64,000 nucleotides of DNA, taken from Tribonema minus (lineage: Eukaryota > Sar > Xanthophyceae > Tribonematales > Tribonemataceae). Position 1 is the stretch's first letter. The number at the start of each line of letters is the position of its first letter. Below, piece after piece: positions 33,601-45,100 of this stretch. The position numbers and the translations under genes are program-made. Location: NCBI GenBank assembly GCA_017506865.1, contig JAFCMP010000030.1:62001-126000 (forward strand), written 5' to 3'. The notes under the pieces were generated by a model. The model did not search any database. It was not told where the DNA came from and saw only the letters and a program-made list of their open reading frames with translations.

Positions 33601-36600
33601 CATGCTCAAGCGCATACTGTTCCGCTACCAGGGGCAACCCGTCTCAGCAATGCAGCGATTCTCAACTGACACGTTTTTCTTTTCACGTCCCTTTTGTCCG
33701 TGATGCTCAACCTATGCTCAACTGACATGTTTGCACACCCCTCTTGTCCATGATGCTCAACCTCTGCGTCCTCATGTGCTTCTGTTTCCCCTTGTTCGCC
33801 TCAGTCGCGTGTGGTGACAGCCTGCACCATGCTCAAGCACATGCTGTTCCGTTATGAGGGCCACGTAACATCGATGCTTTGATGCTCAACCTACACGTCT
33901 GCACGTCCCTGTCATCAGCGATGCTTAACCTTTGCGTCCTCATGTGCTTCTGTTTCCCCTTATTCCCCTCAGTCGCGTGTGGTGACAGCCTGCACCATGC
34001 TCAAGCGCATGCTGTTCCGCTACCAGGGGCACGTCTCAGCGGCCCTCGTGCTGGGAGGTGTGGATGCCACAGGCCCGCACCTCTACAACATCTATCCCCA
34101 CGGCAGCAGCGACAAGCTGCCGTACGTGACCATGGGCTCAGGGTCTCTGGCCGCCATGTCGGTGAGTATGCATACATACCTACTACTTCTACAGATTTAT
34201 TGGTGTCAATTAGAGTGTTTTTGCAGAGTATAATAACATACTCCGAAGTATTACTTTGTCTACACTGTTGGTGACACGAGTGTGTTGATGCAGAGTATAC
34301 TTATGTGCTCTTGTATCATGTATACTTGTAGCGGCGTGGTCCCTGGCTGCCATGCTGTGCGTACACCCATACCTATACCTGCTGTACCTTCATCGCTCTA
34401 CTGCCTAGCCCTAACCCTGCTTGGCATCAACCATTCCGACGCCTGCTCTCTTGTGGTTTTAACTTGAATCATGCATGCTGCTGTGCATTTGTGTCTGTGC
34501 ATGTCTATTGTCTCAAGGTGTGTGCTGCAACATCGCCCGACTTTAAGCCCCAAGAGTTGGAGCTCCGATTCTATCAGCTCAGATCTGCAGTGCGTAGAGA
34601 ATTAGTCGTTCTACAACATGAGGTGCTCAACAGAGGGCTCGACATGAGTGAGATCTGGCGAGCGCTGCTTCTTAGGATTAGGGTTAGGCGCGCCTTACAA
34701 GGGTTAGGTTTAAGGTTTCATCCATCGCGCACAAAATGCTGCCTTTACTGCCACAACGTGTAGTGATTTGTGTGCTACATATGTCTGTATGGTGCTGCCT
34801 CGTGTTCCTCTATCACAGGTGTTTGAGACAGGCTACAAGGAGGATATGACAGAGGAAGAGGCAACGGATCTTGTCAAGGAAGCCATCCTGGCGGGTATCT
34901 TCAACGACCTGGGGTCTGGCTCAAACTGTGACATCACGGTCATCCGCAAGGGCGAGGTATGTATGTATGTGACGTGTATGCTGTTGAAGTATGCCGTTGA
35001 AGTATGCTGTTGAAGCCGCCCTCGCAGGCGTCTTCACCGACACGCAAAAAAGGGTCCAACTGTGACATCGTGTCATATACAATGACGAGGTTTGCATGTT
35101 CTGCTGCATTAAGAATGTTTTCAAGTTGTACGACACTTTGGAGTGTGCTCGTCCACAAGTTCCAGTTTTTGAGTGCGGCTGAATCAGTAATATCAGGTCA
35201 ACAAAGTTCAAGTGTCTTGTAGTTGCGGCTACGACATGGGCCATAAAGTGTGGCATCGTGCAGCACCTTCGGATACATTAGTACCATCCCTTGTCACCTA
35301 GAGCTCTACGATCTTTTAATTCGTTTTTCATCATTAAGGCAGCTTTCAGTTTCCAGAAAGGGGCCAAGGATTGGGATTGGAGCCAAACCTTGGGCTTGAA
35401 TGCAGTTGTGACATGCCATTGTGTTCAAGAGTGCGAGCAGCCTTGTGACGACCACTCTGGCTGTGACATATGTCAAGTAATGTTGTATCACTTGTTTTGA
35501 CACATGCCACACTGGATTGCTTCTGGTGAGGTTCGATAATCACCGTGTACGTTTTTGTGGACCGCACGCTCTTGAAGTATCACTTGAAGTTCCGCCATCG
35601 GCAACATTGACCTCGCAACAGCTCCGTGCATGTCAGCTGTGTTTTACTCAAAGCGAAAGCCCCTCGCCACCGCAGCAGCTGTGCCAGACTCTCCCCCTGG
35701 GTATGCTTGTGCTCAACTTTTTCTGCATAACCTACCTACCCTACCCATCAGGTGTCCCGCCACCGTGGCTACGTCAAGCCCAACGAGCTGTCCGAACTGC
35801 GTGCTACTGTCAAGCGCCCCCCTGCCACCTCTGTCCCTCTGGGAGCTACCAAGGTGAGATTAGTCTGCGTTGGGCGTTATAACAAGTCCTCTTTGTTCAT
35901 TCTGTTTAGGGGACAAAAAAGCCCAGATGGGTGAGATCAAGCGTGCTACTGTACCACAGTCTAAATCTACATGCATCTTTCGATGAAGCGTCTCAATGCG
36001 CATCGACGATCACTTCAGCAGTGTTGTACTTCCAAAGTTGAACAAGGCGCTTTGCTTGTGTGTGCTGGAGAAGCACACTGCACTGTCCAAGGCCGCATTG
36101 GCAACTACTCAAAGTGCTTGTATTGAAAAAGATGAACAATCTACACTAAAGACTGCACATCACGCCAGGTCTCCTGCCGCATGCTTGCATGTACATCGTA
36201 GAGAGAGCTCCTTCCGGTTTCCGGTTTTGTCAAAAGGCCTCCTTGTTGCTCACTCTCGCAGTGCCAGCCAAGAGCACCATCCTTAGCATAGGTTTATGCA
36301 GACCATAGTTGCCCAAGCAGTCAGCCTTTTTCAACCTACTTGTAGTACTCAGTGTAGACATACCACAAACAGCGCTTGCAGCATCACGTTAGCAAAGAGT
36401 TGTGTCAGGGGCGCAATCAGGGCAGATGAGTTGTCATTTGATCAAGTCGCTGGACTTCATTATCGAGGTAGTGAATGGTGAATTACAGGGCCACATCTTC
36501 AGCTGATCAGTGAACACCTACATAACATGCAGACACCGCTCTGGTAAATTACTGTAACCCTAACCCTGATGCTGTGCTGTTGATGCATGGTTTCTTGAAC

Positions 36601-36995
36601 ACTTGCTTAGCAACCGAGCTCACTCTGCACGCCCAGTGTGCACTCTTGTGTGCAATAGTTTTGTTATTGTGGGTCACTCAGGGTTAGATGATGACCCTGA
36701 CCGGAGCAGGGTTGGTTCAACCCACCCTAAACCTCCATCCTACCATGGATGTGCGAAGCATGGGAACCTTCTGCTGCAGGCTTTGACACTCTGAGTGCAC
36801 CCATCTTCTCTCATGTGTGAGCATGAATAACGGCCACAAGCAATCACCTGCAATGCGAGTCAAAGTCAAGGTGTTTGTTCTCTCCTTAACGTTGTTTTTT
36901 GCGATGCGCTTGCTGGGCTGCAGGTCCTGGCAACAACATTCCACAAGTTCATTGAGGTTGAGACAGTGCCAGCGCCAGAGCCCATGGCCATCTGA
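30676..36995 (+). CDS. PSMB7: 20S proteasome subunit beta2 (trypsin-like site), first exon not found
   Basis: Catalytic beta2 subunit of the 20S proteasome core, cutting after basic residues. Exons are 30676-30824, 31494-31554, 32450-32593, 33973-34161, 34819-34956, 35752-35853 and 36924-36995; all phases agree, giving 284 residues after an unidentified short first exon. The propeptide has the family's [11 protein letters not shown] segment and ends at LTG, then TTICG, so Thr46 of this chain is the mature Thr1. Counting from it, Asp17 (GADTRAT) and Lys33 (CEKIH) fall exactly where the catalytic set requires. Further family motifs are [54 protein letters not shown] and [14 protein letters not shown]. 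The mature part is about 239 residues, normal for beta2. The strong pyrimidine tract before 30676 marks a real acceptor rather than a start. The intron after 30824 has a GC donor (GCAAGT). Confidence 0.93.
32249..32360 (+). repeat. copy of the acceptor boundary of proteasome exon 32450-32593
   Basis: About 110 bases of intron end plus exon start are duplicated about 140 bases upstream. At 32311-32354 a GACAG acceptor is followed by GTGTGCGACAAGAACTGTGA, identical to the real exon start, and the copy then diverges after the TACCTCGC match. The copy could be used as an alternative acceptor but would not read through. Confidence 0.9.
33486..33868 (+). repeat. three copies of the start of proteasome exon 33973-34161
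   Basis: The exon segment GCACCATGCTCAAGCGCATG with its GTTCCGCTACCAGGGG continuation is present in diverged form at about 33486-33528, 33594-33652 and 33805-33868, before the functional exon. The third copy also keeps the CCTCAG acceptor and TCGCGTGTGGTGACAGCCTG. Between them the CTTGTTTC/TGATGCTCAACCT intron parts are repeated, so whole intron-exon units were duplicated. Confidence 0.9.
35013..35095 (+). repeat. degenerate copy of proteasome exon 34819-34956
   Basis: GAAGCC..CCTCGCAGGCGTCTTCACCGACA and CTCCAACTGTGACATC-like segments follow the order of the end of the exon (GAAGCCATCCTGGCGGGTAT, TCAAACTGTGACATCACGGT) and finish at ACGAGGT like the real donor. The copy lies directly downstream of that donor and is clearly decayed. 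Confidence 0.5.
35298..35330 (+). repeat. dispersed repeat, copy D (short form)
   Basis: TAGAGCTCTACGATCTTTTA followed by ATTCGTTTTTCA is the fourth copy of the dispersed repeat, in a proteasome intron. The TTGTCACC just before it is also shared with copy B. Confidence 0.8.
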
Positions 36996-38454
36996 GCACT
37001 GTCGCAACTTCAAGAATCACCTTCAGGCAAGCACTGGCGAAAATCAACTTGGTGGGAAACAGGCCTCTCTGACTTGTTGACAGGGGGGTGAAAGGGGATC
37101 TGAACCTCCGAGCACCGTTGCAGCCACCGAGTTTTGGGGGTCTGGTGGCTTTTGTGCTGCGGTAGCTGCCGTGCCAACAGGAGGCTACCGTGGGGGTGCG
37201 AGCTTGTATTTGGCTGCATGAAAGAGAGGGTGAGAGGGGGGTGGGGTGGTGGTGTCCGTGTCTCTGAATAGGAATGAAACGCTTCGCTGTTGAGAATTTG
37301 TTTCTTGCTCTCTGCTTTTACTGAGTCTGCGCATGACGGGTTTCAGTGTGGCGTTTGCTTGCTTTTTTGGGTGGCAGTAACTTTGCTGCTTCAAGGACCA
37401 ACTTCAAGCAAAGGGTGACGTCACTCGATAGTGTGCATGTGTGCATCATGATGCATGTGCTCATGAGGCCGGAAAGCCTCCGTAGTGTGAGGGGTGTGCT
37501 CATTACATAGCGGCAGGTTGAGGCAAGTAAAGAACGCAGTTGGCTTTTGGTGCCATTTTACTGCATGTACCGTCCACATTTTAGATCATAGATCAGGCAA
37601 GAGCTTTTTATTAATTCTCGCTCAGGGCGCGAAAGGTAGTGCCTCACAGACTTACTTTTGCAACACTACAATAGTTTATTGTCTGCATAACAAGATGACA
37701 AGTCACGCACGCACTTGCATCTCAACAGCGGTTCCTTTGAATGCACCCATTTTGCGTAATGCGTCCCACGCCTGCCAACAATGCACGGCCTTTCTTGATC
37801 ATGTTGTCAGCAAAGCAACGTCACAGTATAAATTGTGTCATGGTATGTAGTCCAGAGACATATGCTCAGCATCACAGGAGCAGGTTGCCTGTGACTGTGT
37901 CCCCAATGCTGGCATCTCTCTTGGCAGCCCATGGTGTTGTATGTGCTTATTGTTAATTCTCGCTCAGGGCGCGAAAAAGCCCAGTTGTATGTACTTCAAG
38001 AAGTATGCAAAAGGTGTTTTGCCAGTCAGAGCACTAACTTCCGAACATTCAGCAGGCACCACGTGAATGCCATTCACAATGCTATGCTGTGACCATTCGG
38101 TTGGGAGCCACAAAAGAATGGCGCGACGCACCATGCACATAACATCAGTATGAAGGCAACAGCCTGCTTTCAAGCACATTGACAACAAACACACCCCAAA
38201 GTTCAAGTTGAGGGCAGCAACCCTTGACCTCCTGTAGTGTATTCTCCCCAAAAGAAATGCCATGCCTCTCACAAAACACAAACACTTTGACCGCCGCATG
38301 CTACATTGCGAATGCAGTCACACCAATAAAATTCTAGACTTGCCACATACTGCCCCCCTCCCTTCACGCCCAATTTCCAAATCACCATTTGTTGGTTTGC
38401 TGTCACAGAGTTACTGTTGCTTGTATGGTCAGTGCCTGCGGTACACTTGTGTAC
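36996..38454. other. spacer between converging genes
   Basis: Downstream of the proteasome stop and of the stop of the plastid-type gene on the other strand; both 3' ends should lie here. No exon is supported. TTAATTCTCGCTCAGGGCGC, followed by GAAA, occurs twice (about 37612 and 37953), a short exact repeat of unknown meaning. Confidence 0.5.
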
Positions 38455-41400
38455 TCAAGCCTCCTTGGTGTTTGCCAGGTATGTTTTGATGACATCAGCC
38501 AGCTTGGTCAGCTGCGCCTGGCTTGCAACTTCAATAGATTCATCCAGCACCTGCACGACCAGAAAAGAAGCAGGGGAACAGAGCATGAGAGAGTTGGCGT
38601 TTGTGTGAAGGACAAGCTTTGAAGTTTGCTTTGACACTGCATCACATCATGAAGTTTGGAGTAAAGATAGTCCCACACCGAGTCAGCAATATGAACAATG
38701 ATTTTGGACTTGAAGTTGAATGGCAAGGGCTCGGAGGTGACCACGACTTTGTGTCAGGCACTTGTGCTGAATTCACCATACTCCTCACCTGGCCTAAACT
38801 ATCATTAGCTTCACATGGTCCAAGGCAGTGGCAAGCGCGAGCAGAATGCTGCCTGTGCATTGCAGTGCAGTGCAGTTCTGTGCTCTGTCGCCTTTGTCCA
38901 GAGACTATTCACACTGCAGTGTAAATAAAAACTGACTGCTGCTTCATGTCCTGACAATCGTCTTTCCTATATATTTTCGTCCAACCTATTTGACCAAGTC
39001 TTTGACGATCATTCACACTGCAGTATAACTCAATAATGACTCTGGCCTGTTGCCGTGACAACCATCTTTCCTATCATCTGCTAGTCAACTTATTCAAACA
39101 AGCCTGAAGGCTTTTCTTCAATGATTTCACGCATGAAAGGCGAGGACGCCAGTACTGAGGGGCATGGCAACACCCCCACACAGTTTGCGGTACAAAGTGG
39201 TGTGGTAAGGAGGGTTAGGGTTAGGGTTAGGGTTAGGCATCAAAGGAAGGAGATGCTACGACAAGTGGAACTATGCAAGAGGATAACGAAAAATGAGACG
39301 CACAGACTGTGCTCAGGATGTATGTGTTAGACTGCATCTAGCAATTCTCAATTTGAAATGTGTCTCAGGACAGAAACAACAGCGCAGTGCCATAAAAAAA
39401 CAGCCCAACTGTGCCAGGTCCACTCATGAAAACTCACATGTGCATTCACACGTGAGCTACAGCATCAAACCGTGAACTGAAGTTGTTGTCACTTCAAGCA
39501 GATAAGAGTGGATGCATGGCCCTGATCCTAATGCTAAAACTATGACTGCTGCAGACGCACATACAGCACAACCCAACAAATCCCATGGCCCTTGGACAGA
39601 AGCAATGATTAGGTATTCGCCGTGGATGAAAATCTAATTGCCATGAACTTCATATTCGCCAATCATGACACGAATAGCTAGCGGCGTGATGAGTCTGCTT
39701 AAGGCTAGGTTTTGAGTCACCTTTCCTTTTCTGTTTAAAAACTACCGGACTGTACCTCCAAACAGTGCCCTACCTTCAGCACGGGCTTTTGATCAGCTCA
39801 TGTGCAACGCCATATGACCGAGCCTACCCGGTCATGATCATCAGTGTGGCATTCGCCATGCCCTTGTGCATCAATCACTACCACGCATCTGCCCTTGCAA
39901 TACAGAATGAATCGATTGATCATGCTTTAACATGAATGAATGTGGCAGTCATTGTTTAGTTCAAACAATGATGTATGGTGTAAATACACCGCCGTGCCCT
40001 CATGTCAACAGTGTTTCCGTCACCAAAGCGACTCAATCCTCCGCTGTGTCCTTCTTGTAGACGCTTGTCAATTGGCAAATTCTGCAGAGTGCGTTCGTGA
40101 GTGGATGTCCATTTCACCAAGGTGTCAACATGATATGCTTCTACATTCCTACAAAAAGTAGCCTAATGTGGCCTTTCACGGGGCGCTCACCTTCACGAAC
40201 ACCATTGCCTTGAATGGGTCCGGGTACAGGTTAGGGTTGCACTCAATCTCAATAGTGGCTCCGTTGCCTGCATGAATTATGAATTCCACGCTCTGCTCCT
40301 TGTAAGGCGCTTTGCCATCCGCCCTGTTCGCCTTCAGCCGCTTAAACGCCGAGAGAATGGCGTTGACCTGGTGTACAACAACAAGCACACAAGCAACAAG
40401 AATCAAGAGCATCAGCATACCAGGCACACGCATAACACAAACTTGATTTTGCAAACCGTGGGGGGCGTGCACACAGAGGTTGGCAGTGTCGCTGCTTAAA
40501 CATTACCATAACTGCAACATGCTTCACCCACGCTTCACCCATAACAAGATGGTTTGTTGTTGGCGCTTGCTGTTGTCACAGGCTGTGTTTTGGTGTGGAG
40601 AGAGCGGGTGAACATGCCGCGCACTTGTTGAGCAATGATGCAATTCGACTTGAGCCCAGCGTTCGCAGCTCACGCGCCACAGCATCCCTCACTGCAAGCA
40701 ATGATGTGGCGGCGCTCAACACTCATGACTCGTGACTCATATCTGTACAGGGTCTTCAATGCAGACTCATTGAGTAAATCCACTGGAGCTCTGTGGGATC
40801 GCTACGCACCTCATTTGCGAGTGCCAGGCAGTGGCTCCTCTCGAATCCGTGGACTGTTATCCGTGTGTCGTCGGCAAGAGGCAGGCTGAACTTGTGCACT
40901 GCAGGTGCTGACCTCATTCTCACAGAAGCACCTGGCATCATGCAACGCGTTTGAGCAGAGAAAGGCATGAGTTTTGCGGCAACACAAGAAGTCATAGCGT
41001 TATGACATTATGACGTGATGTGACACGCATGCTGGGCTGCGCGGGTGCTCTGTGGCGGTGCTCCACAATACTACTCTCCTGAGGGCAGAAAAGAGTTTGT
41101 GATGTGCGTTGCAAATGTGTTTGAATTGGTATTTGTCGAGACGACTAGTTGGTATAAGCCTTCAAGCATGATCATGAACGGGCCATGATAAATGATGCAA
41201 CCTCCGGAAGCCGGCTGGCAATTTAATTTAGCTCTGACTTGTTTGATGCATGCAGCATGTTGAAGCACTTGCAAATGCGCTGCAACTTTGTGTACTTGTT
41301 ATCCAACACTGTAATGCAACTAGCCTGACAAGTGGTCATTGGCAAAGGGCAGATTGCTCAAAATGGTACACACCTGCAACCAACCGCCTATCTTCATACA

Positions 41401-41832
41401 AAGTGTTGAAGTGGCGCTACAGAGTGAAAGAGCATGTGAACACCGCAAGCAGTGACTACAAACGTGTGATTTTGATACTACTGCTTATGAGAGTGTCTGG
41501 TAGCAATCGCAAGGCACAGCTAGCGCTGAGAAACATGACAAACTGCAGATGAATGTCTTGCGCTTCTGCCGGCCGATTATCGATTGCAAGATGAAGCGGA
41601 AGCGATGAGCTGGAGCAGACCATGCCGCAAGCATGGCAGCTGGTTTCACAAGTGGTGTCTCTGTCCATGCACCCTTCACGGCTCGTCTCGCATTGAAACA
41701 TGACCCAAAATCATCACCTGTGGTTCTGCTAGCAACAGCATGTTGCCTCGCCAGCAGTGGTTGGGAAGGAGCGAAGGACAGGACGCCCCCCACGCATGCC
41801 AACGCCGCCACGACTCCAGCAACTCTCACCAT
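38455..41832 (-). CDS. predicted plastid-targeted protein of unknown family
   Basis: Minus-strand gene. Exon 41832-41718 encodes MVRVAGVVAALACVGGVLS, a signal peptide, then FAPSQPLLARQ and a Ser/Thr/Arg-rich stretch. Phe right after the predicted cut is the mark of bipartite leaders for complex red plastids, so import into the plastid is inferred. It joins in phase to 40898-40810 and 40367-40191, which encode a conserved-looking domain (ADDTRITVHGFERSH, KANRADGKAPYKEQ, EFIIHAGNGATIEIECNP). Exons 38746-38646 and 38549-38455 encode the C-terminus (PLPFNFKSKIIVHIADSVWD, QLTKLADVIKTYLANT, stop). The phase between 40191 and 38746 does not match, so one exon is missing in between or the last two belong elsewhere. 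I do not recognise the family. Its start lies only 272 bases from the oppositely oriented next gene. Confidence 0.6.
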
Positions 41833-42104
41833 CCTGCTGCTCCTGTGCCTCGTTTTTCGTGAATGGTGCTGGATCTTTCAAAGTTGACATCGAGGATTGT
41901 GCAGCCGCTCAGCGAGATCTTTCTTTTTTTTCTTTAAACACTCATCGAAGCTGCGTCGGATCAGCTAGGAAGACAGCAGCCTCCGCAAGGCAACTTGTAT
42001 CGAGTTGCATTTTTTACTGCTGCGCGCGGTTCGACGCACAAGCAGCGAAAGCCGGGGGGAGTCAGAGAGAGCCAAAGACGGAACTTGAAGCAGGGTGAAA
42101 CAAC
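41833..42104. promoter_or_regulatory. compact divergent promoter region
   Basis: Only 272 bases separate the start codons of two divergently transcribed genes, both with N-termini that could be organelle leaders. Both promoters and 5' leaders must fit here. I see a TC-rich tract (TTTCTTTTTTTTCTTTAAA near 41921-41939) but no clear TATA box. Confidence 0.5.
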
Positions 42105-45100
42105 ATGAGAGCAGGTGGCATGGCTGCCGCTGCAGCGGCTGCGGGCGCGGCGATGCTTTGCAATCATGTGGCAGAAGGCTGGTCACCAGCTGCGTTGAGA
42201 GCCACTTCAGCGTTGCATGGTGCTCTGCACTTCCGTGGTGCCTTGGGGAGGAAGCACCGCAGTTCTCGTGCTGCTACTTTCATGCTCAGCGACAGCTTGG
42301 GAGAAGTTGGTGAGTGAAAGATCGTTTATGGCAACCAGACGTCACGCGTTATGCAGTGCTTGCAAGTTTCAGGTTTTGCTGAGGATCCATGCCCACGTGG
42401 CGGTCGGTGTTTCATGCTGGTGACAGCGTAGATCATGCTGTGCTGAACTGCAAGATTCTCAAGAAAGTGCCTTCTTGCTCGCTCGTCAGAATCCTGGTGT
42501 ACAATGGGTGAGCAACCACGGCTTGCTTTTGGGTGAACCCCACGGGATATGCTGTTGCAGTGTCATGAGTGGAGCTTTTTTTCCATCGTGTCAGCTGTGC
42601 TAGTGTTCGGCTCATCCCCACCCAAATGCACACCGCCGCTGCATGCCAGAAACACATTGCACACGCTGCAAGCATCCACCTCAGACCCTTGCACCTTCTG
42701 AATGACGTGCGCACAGGCGAGTTCAGAATCAAGGGGGAGGGGCACTGGGCAGGAGTAATGCAGCGATTTTCATTCACCGACGAAACTGGCAAATTTGCGG
42801 TGCCGGAGCCGTACTCCACTGATGGGCCGCCGCTGCCCTACTCACTGGAGATGCACCGCTGCGGTTTGGACACATACAGGTGATGCAACTGGTGTGTAAC
42901 TGATTCTACATGCGCATGGTAAGCCTATGGTAGAGGTTGCCTGCCAGTGCCCTGTGCCCACCGCTGCGTTGCCGTCAGCCTTCATACTAGGCGCGCACTG
43001 TACACAGCATGCATCATTTACAAGGCAGGGCAGGCGCACGTCAGACAAAGCTGTGCCGCTGTTCGCAATGTTGTGCATTTGCGTTCTTGCACACGTCTCC
43101 TGGCTGAGCGCTGTTGACTATGGCACCTGCTGAGCACTTTTTGTGAAACCCTTGCAACCACTAAAACCATTGTATGCCCAAACATTGATGTCCATTGGTC
43201 TCGTCCACATCACTGGTCATTTTTAAGTTGGGCAGTTGAGGTTGGGACCTCTTGAGCGCTGTCAGCATTGAGCACTGTCATCGTTGAGCACTGTCATCGT
43301 TGCGTGCACCTCGTATTGGGTGAACTGCAATCATAAGTGTGCTGCGTGTGACTGCAGGGTGGCTGCGACGTGGGGAGGGTCATTGGAGGGGCTGGTAGAG
43401 GAGACTGCTCTTGGCCGAGGGGAAGCGGCCGTATCGTCATCGGACTTTGACCAGGATGAGGACGGCAGTTACAGGTGCCACCATTATTGAAAGTGTTGTA
43501 CCTCGAGTATATCCCACAGCTACTTTCAAATATGAATTCGAGGTGTTCATTGCCTTGAGGTCGTGTATCATCATCATGAAAACTCAAGGCCAACATCCAG
43601 CTCTTCGCCATTGACTTGACGTTACTTGTGAGCTTGGCTATCTGTGCCCTTGCGTCACAGATGATCATGTCGAGCGCAACAGGCAGTGCGCGCTGTTGTT
43701 CAACATGCACAGGGGACTGCCCAGCATGTCATGCGCAGCCCAGGACTTGCAAGGTACAAAGCACAATCTTCACAACATTGTTGTTCCATCATGACTGGCA
43801 TGACCCACACACACTCTATTGTGCTGCATTGCATGCGGGGCTGTGGCTATGTGCATACATACATACGCTGTTATCTCATATAGGTACATGCCACGTGTGG
43901 TACCCGCCCTTCATGCGTGGCCCAGCATGCACTTGTGCATACCCTGGTCAACTTTGGAAGTCGTTACGCCTATGCGGTTGTCTGCTCACCATGCCGCTAA
44001 TGATGTGCAGCACATCATGCTGGCATTTACATCCCGCAGCACCTGTTGAGCATCACCAACCAAAGTTTCAAGAAGCTAACCGTAATGTCATAAATTACTA
44101 CAGTACATCAAGTACACTTGAAGGGAGGTCACTTGGACACATTATGACTTGCTGTGGACTCATGTTATGCACTGTACTTCAACGATCATCACACCGCATG
44201 CTGTGAACTCATGTGAACTCATACGATGCACTACGCCACAACGCTCGACGCCGCCCCCCAGCGTGCAGCACAGCATGCTGGACATTGCAGGGCGCTCTTA
44301 CGCGAGTGTCGTTGAGCACTCGTTGAGCCTCACCACCAAGGCCAGAGTGCGGTTGCTGGTGGCCTATGGACTGGCGGGAGAGCTGAGGGCTGTGCACATC
44401 ATGGAGGAGGCAAGGGATGATGAGAGGCTCAGCCCAAGTGTGGTGATCGCTATGAAGGAGGATATGATGCAGGTACGCGTATACTTCTATACTGTTTACG
44501 GTGCATCGGCAGTCCACGTGTACTTTGTATGGCACTGGTAGTGCATGCGTGTACTCAGGTGAGGCTCAGGGACGACCTGATGAAGGTGTGCGTATAGTCG
44601 CACACAGTGCTCGGCTGGCAGTACCCGCACGCATGTACAGTAGCCAGACACAGCTGACCTGCGCCATGGTGACTGCTATGAACGAGGGCAAGATGCATAA
44701 AGTACTATCAGCATACTGCTTACACTGCATTGAGTGTACATTTGGTTGGAGTGTTATCCACTGTTTCTCAGCACCACGTCCGGCAGTTGCTAGCCTTGAT
44801 GCCTTTGGCACACGATCAAAAGTCATTTATCTTATGAGAGGGCAGGTCTTGCCAATGGCATTGGGAATCCTAGCATCAAAACCCCTCTAGGTATAAGGTT
44901 GGTGTCAGCAACAAGACGCCAGGTCTGTTGTTCGATGCCATCCAAAGTGACATACAATGCGCACAGGTTGTGTTAGCATTCCGGAAAGGACATGCTGTTG
45001 ATCATCAAAATATTTTTCGTCCATGAACATTCACTCATTCGTGTTCATTCATCCATTCACATCACGCAAGCAGAACCTCTGTAACATGCGGTGCTTGACA

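Noticed and set aside
39706-39900. Candidate for the missing exon of the plastid-type gene
   Set aside because: A GTAGGG donor-like site exists near 39771 on the minus strand, but all three frames before it contain stops within a few codons.
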